NCBI RefSeq assembly: GCF_036588685.1
Contig: NC_086374.1
Location: 21,816,886 to 21,880,885, forward strand
DNA: 64,000 nt
Direction: 5' to 3'
From: Mytilus trossulus
Lineage: Eukaryota > Mollusca > Bivalvia > Mytilida > Mytilidae
Of the stretch, positions 10,279-25,200 are shown one piece after another (within the stretch, counting starts at the first letter, position 1; each line of letters opens with the position of its first letter). The translations under genes and the position numbers were made by a program. The notes beneath the pieces are model-generated. The model was not told the DNA's origin, ran no database searches, and worked only from the letters and a program-made list of their open reading frames with translations.

Positions 10279-13200
10279 GTAAGGGACATACTACACAGCA
10301 ATGCATATAAAAAAGCAGATGATTTGGAATAAAACAAAACATGTTGAAAATAAACTCATCATAGATATCAGGACTAAAATTTGTAAATACGCCAGACGTG
10401 CGTTTCGTCTACAAAAGACTCATCAGTGATGCTCGAATCCAAAAAAATTAAAAAGGCCAAACAAAGTACGAAGTTGAAGAGCTTTGAGGACCAAAATTCC
10501 TAAGGTAAGGTAATCTATGCCTGAGGTATAAAAGCCTTAGTATTTCAAAAAATTCAAAATTTTGTAAACAGTAAATTTATAAATATAACCATATCAATGA
10601 CAATTCATGTCAGCACAAAGAGTGCTGACTACTGGGCTTGTGATACCCTCGGGGAAACAAATCTCCACCAGCAGTGGCATCGACCCAGTGGTTGTAAATA
10701 AACTCATCATAGATACCAGGACTAAAATTTGTATATACACCAGACGCGCGTTTCGTCTACAAAAGACTCATCAGTGACGCTCGAATCCAAAAAAGTTAAA
10801 AAGGCCAAATAAAGAATGAAGTTGCAGAGCTTTGAGGACCACAATTCCTAAAAGTGTTGCCAAGTACAGCTAAGGTAATCTTTGCCTGAGGTATAAAAGC
10901 CTTAGTATTTAAAAAAAATTCAAAATTTTGTAACAGTAAATTTATAAATATAACCATATCAATGACAATTCATGTCAGCACAAAAAGTGCTGACTACTGG
11001 GCTGGTGATACCCTCGGGGAAATAAATCTCCACCAGCAGTGGCATCGACCCAGTGGTATTAAATAAACTCATCATTGATACCAGGACTAAAATTTGTATA
11101 TACGCCAGACGCGCGTTTCGTCTACAAAAGACTCATCAGTGACGCTCGAATCCAAAAAAGTTAAAAAGGCCAAATAAAGAATGAAGTTGCAGAGCTTTGA
11201 GGACCAAAATTCCTAAAAGTGTTGCCAAGTACAGCTAAGGTAATCTATGCCTGATGTATAAAAGCCTTAGTATTTCAAAAAGTTCAAATTTTGTAACAGT
11301 AAATTTATAAATATCCATATCAATGACAATTCATGTCAGCACAAAAAGTGCTGACTACTGGGCTGGATAATACTAAGTTTGTCATATAGCTCGCCTAAAG
11401 TACATGCAGTTATAAATTACGATATAAATATACTTGTTGTCTCAAAACTAATTGTCACAAGGAAATGTAAAATGATCTCGACAAAAATACCAGAACACAA
11501 GTCCGTTGATAGGTATCTTACTTTAAATTCTGTCTGCTGATTTGTCCGTTGAGAGTAAGGCTTAAAATTATGAACGGTAGAAAAACAAAACAACTAATAA
11601 GCACTCAGGAAAATATATAGCCACACAAGAAAAAGGATGATAACAAACAACAATTAAATGGTTAATACGACCACCAAGTTATATCTATGTCAAATATACA
11701 CATTCCCCATTTTCATTCTCAATCTTATATTTTACATTTATAAAAATATAAACTTTCGGCTAGAACAAAATGTTTTTAATGTTTTTTTCCATTTTAATAC
11801 TTTTGCTATGTTTTAAAGGTTGAGGTTTCGGGAGTTCTTGAGAATTTAATTTTTCGAATAGAACACGAAGGACTCAGAAAAGAGAATGAAAGGAGAGTAC
11901 GCGATTTTGATCGTTACGGAGAAGGTAAAACTTGGTGTTTTCTTATTATAAATCAACAATGGTCATTGGTATATAACTATATCAACAATTTATGAATAAT
12001 TATGTTCACTCTATGAAAACTCATCAAAAAACACTAAAACAAGAAATAAAAAAATATTATAAAAAGTTGAATATACAAAAAAAATGAAACCTTGTTGCAG
12101 GTAAGCAAATGTTTAAATATTAAAAGGTGTTATTTACTATTTCATTTAATACAATGTAATAAAAAATGTCCTATCATTGCAACTAAATTCATAAATCAAA
12201 AATATATTACCAAGTAACAACATGACTCATTCATAAGAAATAAATACACGAAGATGCAGATTTGTTTCAATTTTGATTGCTAATTTGGCCATGATGTTAT
12301 TCCGGTTTATTTTTTTTTATTTTTTGACAAGTTTAACACGAAAACATTATTTTAACCAAGTTAGAATCGTAAAACTTTTAGTCCACTGTCTGTAAAATTA
12401 GGTTTTTCTCAAATTCTTGCTTGACTTATCCCTTTCCTAACCTGTTTATTCCAGCACTACAGGGAGATAACTCTGTAAAAATCAGCTAAACATTTTAATC
12501 ACGTTGCATTATTAAGAAAATATACAGCATCTCAATTATCAAAATTAGTGTTTGTCACATTTCTATATAACCAATGAAATGTTCTGATAAAGTGGTTTGG
12601 ACAAATTTTTTGAAATTTTTATATTTTTGTCAAAGGGTCAAAGTAAACATTTTGTCGAAATGTTAATAAATTCAAGCAAGCCAAATTAATGTTAGTTAAG
12701 GTGTTAAGTACCACATTAATCAATGTGTGGTTAGTTTGATCTTAGTTCATCATTGGTCAAAATGTTTTTATGACGTCATATGTTCTTGCTTTCCTCTGAA
12801 AGTCCTATTGTGACGTCACGAACTATGTTGTCACTCTGAAAAGACGCACATGTTTCACTTTTGCATGTCGTCCAAAAAGACAAATTAAGATTGTTTACAT
12901 ATCGCCAATAGTCATTAGGGAAACAGTATCCACCACTAAATCTTGTGAAATACAATATTTATTCACTCTCAACAGTAAATTTAAAATATTTAAAACGATT
13001 GTCTAGCCTCGCGTTTTATATTTGAAAATGTTACTCTCTCGAGTTGATAAATAACGCATCACACTTGATGCCGTATTAGAACCTATAAACGATCAAAGGC
13101 TAAGAGTTTAATATATTGTAGAAAATAAAAAGCAGTCTTATATTTGTTTTTACTTCTCGACATGAACAATCGAGGTACTAGCTGTGTATATACTATCCTT

Positions 13201-16200
13201 TGATACTATTTTTATACATTTATTACAAAGCACTGACAAACCTGGTTGTGTTGATGTTAAAAGGAATAAAAGAAGAAACATGTAGCTCCAGTTCAAATCA
13301 GAATGATTGTTCAATAGATATTGATTCTGTAAGTTGTTTTTGGTTTATTTCAAGTTATCGCATTCAGATCTTATTTTAAACACATTGAGTAAACTATTTA
13401 TTCTGAAAGAAGATAATTCAAATATAATTAATTGCTTCATGATCAATGTTTATATATCTGTGTGTTTTATTGTGATTAAGATAATAATATAACGTTGACT
13501 GCTGTATTCCTATTTTTGACATATTTACCTATTATGTTTTTTGTTTTGTTCACACATCGATGTCAATATAATGAAATTTTATACTATTTTCATACAAGTC
13601 AGTAGATAACACTAGGTTAAATCCATCAATTTCTACATCAGAAAATGCCTGTACCAATTCAGGAATAAGACAGTTGTTGTCCATTCGTTTGATGTGTTTG
13701 AGCTTTTGATCTTGCCATTTATTAGAGCTTTCCGTTTTGAATTTTCATCGAAGTTCGTTATGTTTGTATATTTACTTTTTAGTTGCCTGTAAAAAAATAA
13801 TTTAACCACAGACTCATAAAATAATATGTATTTCTTATAACCACTTTTCAACATTTCAGTCTGCAGTTATGATAAACGAAACAGAAGAAAGACTTTTAAG
13901 GATACTTGATCTTGCCTTGGGTTGGAATATTGAGGTCGACTCTGTGTCATTTGAACTGCCAGATATTATAGCCACCGCAGTAAATGGTGAACCAAGAGAA
14001 TTACAGAAATTATTAAATAAAATTAGTGATACATTTAAACTCGATGACGTTCAGACCAATCTAACGATGTACGAAGGACAACTACTGAAATTATATGTAG
14101 GTATAATTCAATATCATAAAACGATATTATTCAAATTTTCGTGCTCTTATTCTGTGTACAAAAATTTATTTTATATATATGTTTCATGCAGAACAACCCG
14201 AATGCTAGAAATAAGATATAACGATAGTATACCAGTGCTCTTCATTCCAGTATAAAACAAACAATAAGAAAAAAATCAGAAACTTCAGGTGGTTGCATGT
14301 TCTGCTTCCGTGAGACTTTTTTGTGACATTGGGTATACACAATGTGTCGTAATGGCTGATTCGTTAGTTTTTTGTTCTGAATGTGATCGTTAAACTGAAT
14401 CCCACAATAATGTTCTTGTTTCAGAAAACTTATTAACAAAATACTTTATAAAAAGTTGAATCTTGAAATCAAAGTGCAGTCTTCTCTATATGTGTTTAAT
14501 ATTTCGAACTTTTTTCATGATGTTTTTTTAGAAGACAACAAACAGTTAACAACTATTTCTTTAATGATTAAAAAATGTGAAACAAAATATCAAAAAAATA
14601 ATGCTGATTAATTTGTATCATATTTCAGACCTATAGCTTCAAAACGAATTTTTATGTTTTTGCAAAGAATTCTGCAAGTTCAAACTCCGGTGTTACCAAA
14701 GCATTCGTCCGTAATGAAAATGGTCGAATGGTGAATTTGTTTAGCAACAATGATGACCTTAGCTTTGTGGTTGACGCTTCAGTACCCCTATCAGATCCCA
14801 ACTACTGGCAAAATCTGACAGGTTTTAAAGAAAATGAGCGAAACGTTTTCAATATTTCATTAGCATCTAATTCTCTACTGACAATAGATTTTATGTTCCT
14901 TGCGCCTTGTGTGACACATTTAATGCGCCAAACGGATGTCGTGCTGAGTGTTTTAAATACAAGAGAGAATGTGTCACTATCAGTGATAAAACATATGACA
15001 AATACAACTATACGCTTTCAAAACCACCAGTTAGAAATTACATTTGTGGGGAAACCTCAAAGGAATTCAACGGATGATTATACAGTTTCTATACAGTGTG
15101 AGGGTACGTTTGAAATACATTAAAAAATAACCAATGTTCAATAGAAATAAATGTCTTAATACTTGCACAGAATGTTTATGAAAAGTAATCATATCCAACT
15201 CATACAAAACAGTGCAGATGAATTTAAGAAATATAATTACAAAATAGTTTGAACACGGAAACTCATTATACTAGCATGACCAGCTTTGCCATCCTTTTCT
15301 TACTTCTCTAATTTGAGAAGTGGGAGGATAGTAGGGAAACATGTTATAATGATATAGTAGTACCAAACTCGTTTCATTTGATTAAGCAGCAACTTCATCT
15401 TACTCTTTTTGTTCTTATAACTATAATAGACTCAATTCATTTTGAAGTAGGTTGTGGGAGGGTTCAACTTATTCACGAAGTTAGATATATTTTTTGAGTT
15501 GTCTCTTTTAAAAACTAATCCGGGTGTCGGAGTTAACAAAACAGAACGATTTGATGTTCTTATGAATTTAGATTTTCAATTGCAATTCGTAGGTTCTTTC
15601 TTCATGTTCCTTTATAAAAATTTTGCTATAACATTATAGCGACTGTCGACACCAGGCTTGTGTTGTAAATACGTATATTCACAATAAAGAACAAGCTAAG
15701 TATTTTTTCGAAATGTTATTTTCTTTCAGAATGCATTGGAGTTGCAGACATTGTAATACTTTTCCAGATTTCAAAAGACTATGACTCGTTAAAAACTAAT
15801 GCCAAGAATCTACTCGAGTATATTGATCAACGCTATACAGCTGCAAGGATTGCAATGATGACATTTGGCGTTAATACAACTATCATATCTCATTTCACAT
15901 ATTCAGCTCAAGTTTCAAAAATAGATTCAATGTCGTTCAAACCTCCATATTGGTCTGAATCAAACATTGATGTAGCACTGAACGACATGGTAGACTATTT
16001 CGAAACTTATGGACATAACGACAGCCGACGTATAAACATTATTTATACAGATGGTTTATATTCCTCCATGTCTAATGCTCAATATAATTCCACAATGAGA
16101 AGACTGAGAAGTATTAATCTCAAAACTTTGATCTTGATATCAAATGAAAAGACACATGATACTGACGAGATGAAAAGATGGTCTGATTATCCTAGGCGCA

Positions 16201-19200
16201 ATTTTATATGGCCTGCTACCGATGTACCACAATATATATTTGATAAGATGTGTAAAGGTAATAAAATAGTTTGAAATACGAAATATTTCTGCAAATTGAT
16301 AACTGGCAAAGATTTTGAAACTGTTAATCGCATACCGCTAAATATGTTTTGGCAGTTATATATAGAACTCCTATTTAATTGATGACTGCTTGTTATTATT
16401 CTAGCTTTTTAGTAAAAAAAAAGGGAGCGTCCCCTTTTCGTTACCAGAATATTTTATGTTTGAGCTTAAATAAAATCATATATATGCACAAAGAAAAAAG
16501 TTTAGCCCTGCCATATTTGACCCTCTGATATTCGTTTCCGTACCATAATCACAGAGTATTTAAGAAAATATTCAAATTGCTGTACTGAAATACTCAAATA
16601 TGAAGGGAGGGAAAACTGCATTTTGTAATTTGAACGGGAGGCATGGTTCTCGTGCATGGTACGTCCATATCTTTATAACCGGGCACACTTGTATGGTCAC
16701 ACAAAAGGAACATTTTTCTTCTTATAATCAATATTTATATTCAAATTAACATTTTTGGTAAGAAACTATAATGCGATTTATCAGGGGGTGCTTCACTTTT
16801 TTCTTTGTGTATATTATGTTATATTTGTCTTTGGATATAGATTCATTTGAATTTTAGTGGATAGTTGTCCTCATTATTAATCATACCATATCTCCCGTTT
16901 GTTATACAATTTAGTTTACCTTTACTAAGAGCTGGCCACGGTCAAATGATAAGATTAATCAAATATTCGTATGAAGGGTCGTTTTTAGTACTACTTACTG
17001 TATTTAAATCTTATTGATGTTGTAACGTTGAGAAGTGGATATACACAATTATAGCCAACCTTGGTGCTTTCAACAATTAGACAAAACCATACCGTGTAGT
17101 CGGCTATTAATGACCTTAACATGAAAAAAGTAAAATACTATCAAAATTAACCCATGTATAAAGAATTTTTGAAAAACGGATATCACATACACGAGCAAAC
17201 AACAACCACTGAACTACGGGTTCCTGACTTTGGACAGGCGCATATAGAATGACAGATTGATCTCACACAAATCCATGATGATAAAAAAAAAACCAGATAG
17301 CAAACAAAAAACAATACCAACATAAACAAACCAGAAAAAAACCCACTCTCTTTCACATGCACACAAACACACTAGCAACACCTTTCTCTGCAGTGGTCGA
17401 ATCCAGTTTGCATAAAACTCACTTAAAATATTTTTATAACCTAATACAAAACACACATGGGTTTTAATTGATTCATGATTGAAAGTCCTGCAGATAAAAT
17501 GACAAACGCAATCAATTAAGATTGATCGTGTATACACCAAAACTCATTATGAAAGACAGGGGGAAATACCGAATTATCAGATATGTATGAAATAATTAGT
17601 TTTAATTAGAAAATGCGTCAGTACATACATATGCAGTGAATATTCAGATTGAGATTCTATCAATGAAATTATTCTAATCATACTTGATATTCCTTTGTTG
17701 TAACATTCCAGGTAATAGAAATAAGGACAAGATCTTCAACAGCTACCGTTTTGGACATATTATTCCATACTATCTGAATGAAAAAGCATGGGATCAATCA
17801 ACAAACATACAGGTAAACATTTATCCAATGCTGTGTTTGGTTCTATAATTATTTGAATCAGCTATTTAACTCAGCATATATACCTTAATTCTAATTGGGT
17901 ACGCCAGCCCAGCGTTCCATCTACAGAATACTGGTCAGTGTCGCTCGAATGAGAAAAGGTTAATATGCCAAATATAGTACGAAGATGACATCGACCGTTG
18001 GTTGAAAATGAAATCATACATACTATGTTTTAACATTTATAAGAAATTGAAAAAATCTACTAGTATTTGGGATGTCCTTTTTCAAGCTCGTGGAAGTAGT
18101 ACCTGTAATATACGCGTTACGCCCATTTATCGCATCATTGCAAATCTATACCCCACCATGACCAAACGTACTCATCATTGTCTTATAGTTCAGTAAGTTT
18201 TTAACTGGGATAGTTTTACAACTTTTGATATGGTTTCTAGTAATGTTATTTCATTTAGTTCAAATGTTTGTAATCTTGTTAAATTTTTATTACGTTCATT
18301 TCAGCTCAAGACAATCGCCGACAATAAAATTACTTTCAAATGTAATTACCTCGGAACATTTTCGTCCAATGTTTTCTACATTCCTCCACAAACTATAAAC
18401 TTTGAAAAGATAATTATGAATTTTAACGAAAAGTTAGATGGATCTCCATACGTACTGGTGACGAATATCACCTTGCTGATTATTGCTGTTATATCCGTTC
18501 TTGTTTTGAGAAGATTTGATATTATAGATGAGAAAAGGGTTGGTATTGACGTATTTTTATTTGATTACTATTCTCTTCTACTTGCAACCTCTTTATTGAC
18601 ATGACATATACGTTTGTAGGTATATGAAACCAGTGGAAATGGAAAGAAAAAAGATTACACATTTTGATATGACATGAAGTCTATTTATCAACTATGCTAT
18701 GACTTATCAATGAGTAAACAATAAAATGTAAAATACGTCTGAAACTAAAAGAATATCTAGAGATGAACGTGTTTTATACTTATTTTCCTGCTTTGCAAAG
18801 GAGCTAAACAAATTTTATCATTACTTATTGTTATACTATTTTATTTTTCAGAGGACCTATTTTCCATTGTATGACAATCCAAAGAATGCTACATATTCGT
18901 ATTTCATCAGCATCCACACTGGTATTTGGTCCGACAGAAAACTCTCGTCTATTCCTTTCTTCATATTAAAGGGCATAAACGGAACCACCGGAACTCGGGC
19001 TTTATTTGATGGAAATAGAGAAGTAAATTTATTTATATATTACCGTGGCAATTCTTACAAGGCTATATAATAGTAATTATTGATTTGGATAAAATGAGAT
19101 ACAAATATATACGATAAAGATTCAGCTACTCAGGCAATGGGTAAATTTGAAAGATATATTTCTACTTTTTCATTAAGAAAGTATTATCAAAATAACACAA

Positions 19201-22200
19201 TTCAAGACAAATTACAAAAAGTCCATGAATCCTGACAAAACCAAACAGTAGTCTAGATTATCCAACGATACGAATGAAAAATACCTGTTATATTCTTGAC
19301 TTGGTGAAGTCGAGGAAAATACTGATACTGAAATCTCCTAAGATGTCATTAATGGTATAATTAGTGCATTTGCTTGTAAGATTTAACGTCAAATTCTTGC
19401 AGAATTTGTTAAACTAGCACAGTCGTTATGTAAGTATTTTTAACACAAAGCCAAGGTTCAATGAAACATATTCATCGTTTCCTAAATGATCAAACTTTCG
19501 ATCGAAGGTCAAAAATAGTACAAATACAATCATATATCGTTAAAAGCGAATAAATAAGTTTTCAAAACTTTGTTATTTTCTGAAATTGCAGAATTTTAAT
19601 AGGTTGACATACAGCAACTTTTTACTGAAAACAAATACATCACTGGGAGATTTAAAAGAAATTAAACTTTGGCAGAGTGGACGGAATTCATCTTGGCATG
19701 TTGAGAAAATTCTTGTATTTGATGGACAGAGAATGTAAGTCTGAAGTTTTTTCTTTTAAATAGAATTAAATACGCCCATCGTGTAAGTATAATTTTAGCA
19801 TGTCACCGCTACGATCTGGATTGGCATGAAATACGCGATTTTTGAGTTAATGTAAACTCGTCGAAGTTGCAAGAATAAAAAAGACAGGAAACAATAACAA
19901 CAAATAGTTTCTGACTTTAAACAAACACTTGCAATGTTCTTTACATGAATATATTTTAATATCAAAGCATCAAAGTATCGTACAGAATATCTGCCCGTCT
20001 ATATCACTCAAATCATTTCAAAATTGAAATCACAAATGTATTCCAGAATTTGTCTTTACCAAAATTATATGATTAAACTAATTTGGAATGTTCTGTATAA
20101 ATACAATTATATTGGCCCATTAGACAATATAAACTGCAGTTTTGATAAAGTTATTGTGTGGATTTCTATTATAAAAAAAAATAAAAACAGAAAACCTCTT
20201 ATCTTTAACAAAAACGTATTCAAATTTTATATCTTTAATTGATGGTTTTATTCATTGAACAAAAACAATAAAAAATACATGAGATATCTACATATAAGTT
20301 TTGTCTCTAATGTATTAATAGCACCATAGGTCGACGAATCGTGAATTTCACGACAAATAAAATTTGATGTTTCCTTTTTTTTTATACAATAAATAGTTAA
20401 AACAAAGGACTTTTTGTAATTTCTAGATATGTATTCTTATGCGGAGATTGGCTTTCAACGAGTAAAGGTGATGGTAAATGTTACAGAAAACTATATGCAT
20501 CGACGAAAGATCTACATGAAAACAATAGTTTGATCCATGTCATCTCAGAATCGAAACTTTTTGACGATCATCTGCTGTTGTCACTGTTCAGTCGACCATC
20601 ATTTAGTCGATTCTCGCGAGTGCAGAGATTGATATGTATTCTTTCAATGTTAAGCATGTCAATGCTGTGTAGTGCGATGTGGTTTCAGACTGATAAAGGA
20701 ACAAAAGTTCTCGGAATATCAATTGGACCAATAGTGCTCAATTACAAACAGTTTTATGTTGGATTGATGTCTGCCGTTTTAACGTTTCCTTTAAGTTACT
20801 TGTTAAGTCACTTATTCCGAAAAAGGAAATTCAAAGGTGAACAAGAAGACGCAGTGCTGCGAAAATTCAACAAAGGATATTTACCATGGTGGACAATAAT
20901 CATTGGCTACGTCATTTCTTGCTTTGTAATACTGTTAGGATTTACGATGACGTTTTTCTATAGTTTAGAATGGGGAAATGATATATCTACTAATTGGCTT
21001 ATGTCGTTTCTATTTGGAACAGTCGAAGAGATTGTCTTCTTGAACCCTTCTAAAGTAAACTTAAATGTGTCATTAACATTGCATACTTATACACTATAAC
21101 AAACACAATATCGAGATTTTATTGAAAACACCAACAGTAAAATTGTAGTGTTAAGGATATATAATACAAGTATCTTATTCAAAACATAAAGTTAATGATG
21201 AATTTAGGCAACAATCATTAACTGATGTCGAAATGTCATAAATCGAATCAAAATGAAAAAAAAAACAATCAAAAGTATTCCTATCTTTACGAAAACTTCA
21301 CAGGGTGTCAGCTTCATTTGTCACTTAAAATCTCTACCAAATCGACGGCGTATGTCCAAATCTGTAACCTAAACTTAACCTAGTGTGCGAAAACGTCTCT
21401 GGTTTTAGAGAAGCAATCATTTCTATCAAAATTTACAATATCGTCCAATTTCCAATTACCATTTTGGCCAACCTGATGCGAATTGCTGTTTTGCTACATT
21501 GGTGTCTAATCCAAAGCAGCCAGGGTTTTGTCGAGTAACGTGTCTTCTTTTTTTACTCTAAAATTCCGTCGAAAGGTTCCATGACCTATAAATAAATATT
21601 CAATGGCATCTGCATACATAATACAGGATGGTCTTGAGTTATAAAGTCTAGGTGATGATTTATTTAACTTTAGCAGCTTTCCTTTCATCATTTTACGAAA
21701 CCAAATTTCATCATACAACATCCTTATTTTCGTGCTAGTCCCAAATACTTGCTTTTTGGTGATACACATTCCACCAGAAGAGGACTACTGATATGTAAAT
21801 ACATGATGATTGATGTTTATTTTGAAGCACCATTTTGGAAAAAAACCTTATCATATAATCACGATCCAACGATATGTTTAAAATTTGCATTTTAGGTCGT
21901 TGTAGGTTCAATCCTATTAGTATGCATTTGTAATTCCCATGCAGAGAAACACGTCAAAGAAATGGCATTGACCACTGCTCTCATACATAATACCAAGAAT
22001 GTAAGGCATAGGACTTATGTAAAAGTTAAGTATGAATTAACATAACTAATATCCGAGAACGTTTTAGCAATAGTACACAAAACACAACAGAAACAACCCA
22101 TATACTAAGTAATAATAACACCACAAAAAGCTTGGAGGGATCTTACTCAGGTTCAAAGTTCTCCGGAAGAATACGCAGATCCTATTCCACATGTGGCACT

Positions 22201-25200
22201 CATCGAGTTTCTCATGCTAGTTCAAACCCGCTATCAAGTCTTATTTGGTAGGATACATTTATGAAAAGGGGACGGGAGTGTAGTTACGACAAGGAACATA
22301 TCCTCTATCATCTGTGAAACGAATATTCCATAACGATCAAATAACTGGTGGTGGCGTCATTAAAATTTACAAAGAGATGATTTCAACTTCATTTGAAGCT
22401 TTTGATATAATAGTTTCTTTGTGAGCAGCAACCTTCTAGCAAGGAAATTATGATATGGTTATGTCTTGTGTTTGCTATAAATTTGTTAAAATATGATAGT
22501 ATTTAAGCAAAATCTTTTGCACAATGACAAATTGATCTTCCTTTATTTGGCGACCATTCAGATTTCAAGAACAAAATTGAAAAATAAAGTCTGATATATG
22601 TCAATTAGAAATTGGTTATTAAACGAGAAGTTGACATTGAAACGGAAAATAATAGGGGTTTTCGTAGGTTTCAGGTGAAAGTATACCATTGTTTTTTTCA
22701 AAATTTTGCAGACATATTTTGTTTTTTGGTTAAACATTTTAGTTTTTCAGGAGTCAAAAATCTAAATTAAGAAAAATATAATTTCCGACTTAAAAACATT
22801 GTTTTGTGTTTAAACTTTGAAATTCTTTGATGGCGTTTTTTTATCTCTTTTTTTCTAAACTTGAGCGTTGAATCATTTTTCATCAAAATGGATTAAAAAG
22901 GGTACACATTTTGTGTATTCAAATCCTCCTACAGTTTTCTACCAAAATCCTGAAAACTTCAAAGGACGATTGATTATATGTTGATGCTCATTTTATAATG
23001 ATTTTGTTTGAGAATTTTACTTGTTCTTAATGAATTATTTGAGGAATTTGTTCCGCAATTTTCTAGAATTCGTCTTTTTTAGGGAAAATATGGAAGTGGG
23101 TATACATTTGAAGTTCTTCTGTAGTTTCCATCTACATCCATAAGACTTTACAGTTTAGCACATGTTGAAATTATTTACCAGCTACTATGAGATTGTGTGA
23201 AAAAATGTGGGGACAAGTGTGCCCTACCCATCATACGAAAGTGCACTCAAAATAATGTTTTATTAGACAGAAAAGATGATGTTTTTCGCACATCTGACAT
23301 CTGAAGAAAGATATTATACCTTAAACTTTCAAATTACCAAAAAATATCGTGTTCAAGCGAATATGGTCTGATTAAAATACTAGTACATATGTATTGTTCC
23401 CAACGTATTGGCTTTCCAAGCGTTTTAACTGTTTGTTCTCGATCGCAGATGTATCCAAAAACCGTTCGTTCACTGCATGACATGGATCACTTCAACTCGT
23501 GATTCTTTGTTTCATGGCAATTCTCGTGCTGCTAATTGTTTAGTTCTTGAAATGAAGTATTGCTTTGTACCTAACAACAGGAAGACAATATTTACTTATT
23601 TTATATACGTTTCTTCTTTCATTTTCAGATCTTCGTTTGTCAGAATGGCCAGGAAATCACAGCAACAGAAATGGAAAGACGCCTATCAATAGAGGTCTCT
23701 TAAATCGACGTCTACTGGACGTATTCTCTAGAATTGCTCTCCAGTTGTGTTACGTTGTTCTTGTTTTGATCATATGCACACATAGTGATATAGAAAAATC
23801 ATATTTACAAAATGAGAATATTAAAAACCAGTTGACGCCGATATCCAAGGTATGCATATGATATATATCACCTTACTTTGCTTATTTTTATACAGTATGA
23901 CGTATTATGTTTTATATAGTATGACGTAATATGATATACAAATGACCGGTGTCCGTCCGTCTGTCCGTCTGTCTGTCCGGCGTAAACATGTCGTACCGTA
24001 ACTTGAGAACGACTTATCCAAATTTCATGAAATTTAATATAGTTGTTTCTTATGATGGTCAAATGATCTGTATACCTTTTAGTAAAAATGTGATTAAATC
24101 TATTTGAGTTACGGCACTTTGCAACTAAAACAGGGGTGTGTTTTTTTCACATGTCGCACCGTATCTCAAAAACTATTCTTGATTATGGCATTACACTTTA
24201 AACACTTCTTAGTTATATTAATCTTAATATCTGTATACGTTTTGGTGATGATTCAAGTATTATTTTTTTGAGTTTTTGAGTATTTTGTAAAAAAGGGGAG
24301 GGCGTTTTACATGTCGAGCTGTATCTCAAAAAATAATTTCTGATTATTGCTTAAAATTTTACACACTTCTTTGTTATATTAATCTTAAGTTCTGTATATG
24401 TTTTGGTTTTTATTCAAAATTTTATTTTAGTGATATTCAGTTTTTTGTAAAAGAAATCAGGGTGGGGGTTTTTAAGAGCCCTCCGTGTCTCAAAAACAAT
24501 ATATGGTTATTGCTTATAACTTTCTCAGAAACTATTTATGATTATTGCATAAAAGACGTCGGGCGTGTCATGCACTCATGGCGCAGCTGTTTATTTCTTA
24601 TTCATATGCTTAGGAAAACGTTTCAGAGTACTTTATAAAAAGAGAATACCTGTGTTTTTCATAAAGCCCACTATAGATATTGTTATCAAATATTGACCTC
24701 ATATTATCATTTATTTATTGTGTATGATAAACACAAATACAATCCCAGGATATCTTGAAAATAAACAATTGAAGTCTTTAGATGCTGTCTACATTGAAGG
24801 GAAAAACAAGTTTAAAAGTTGTGTTTTTATCTAAATATTTCTATCTCAAGGTTAGAATCATTTATAAAAATTCTTTACTATAGACAATGTATTACAAATT
24901 ATACAAAAATATTAAATATCACATAGCATCGGTTCCTTTGTATTCGAGATATTTATATTATTTTTTTAATGACGGGGAAAAGGCTGCCTCGTTCTTGGTT
25001 AAGCGCTACAGAATATCTAGAACGGAATAATTAAGGACTTTATTTTCCTTTCAAATTGAAAATTATATCAGAACATATTTGCTTATGGCGACATATATAT
25101 ATATCAATCAAGCTATTCTACACCATTAATCAGCATGTTCGTTGATGTAAAAAAAATGTGTATTTGGAAAGTATGTTTAAATTCGAAAAACTTTATTTAG

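Noticed and set aside
17214-17540. Minus-strand frame of 108 residues
   Set aside because: It is low-complexity, lies in a polycystin-1-like intron, and has no splice or domain support.
23400-23570. Candidate missing polycystin exon after TCGATCGCAG
   Set aside because: The frame needed (phase 0) hits TGA and the sequence shows no similarity to the expected cytoplasmic loop.
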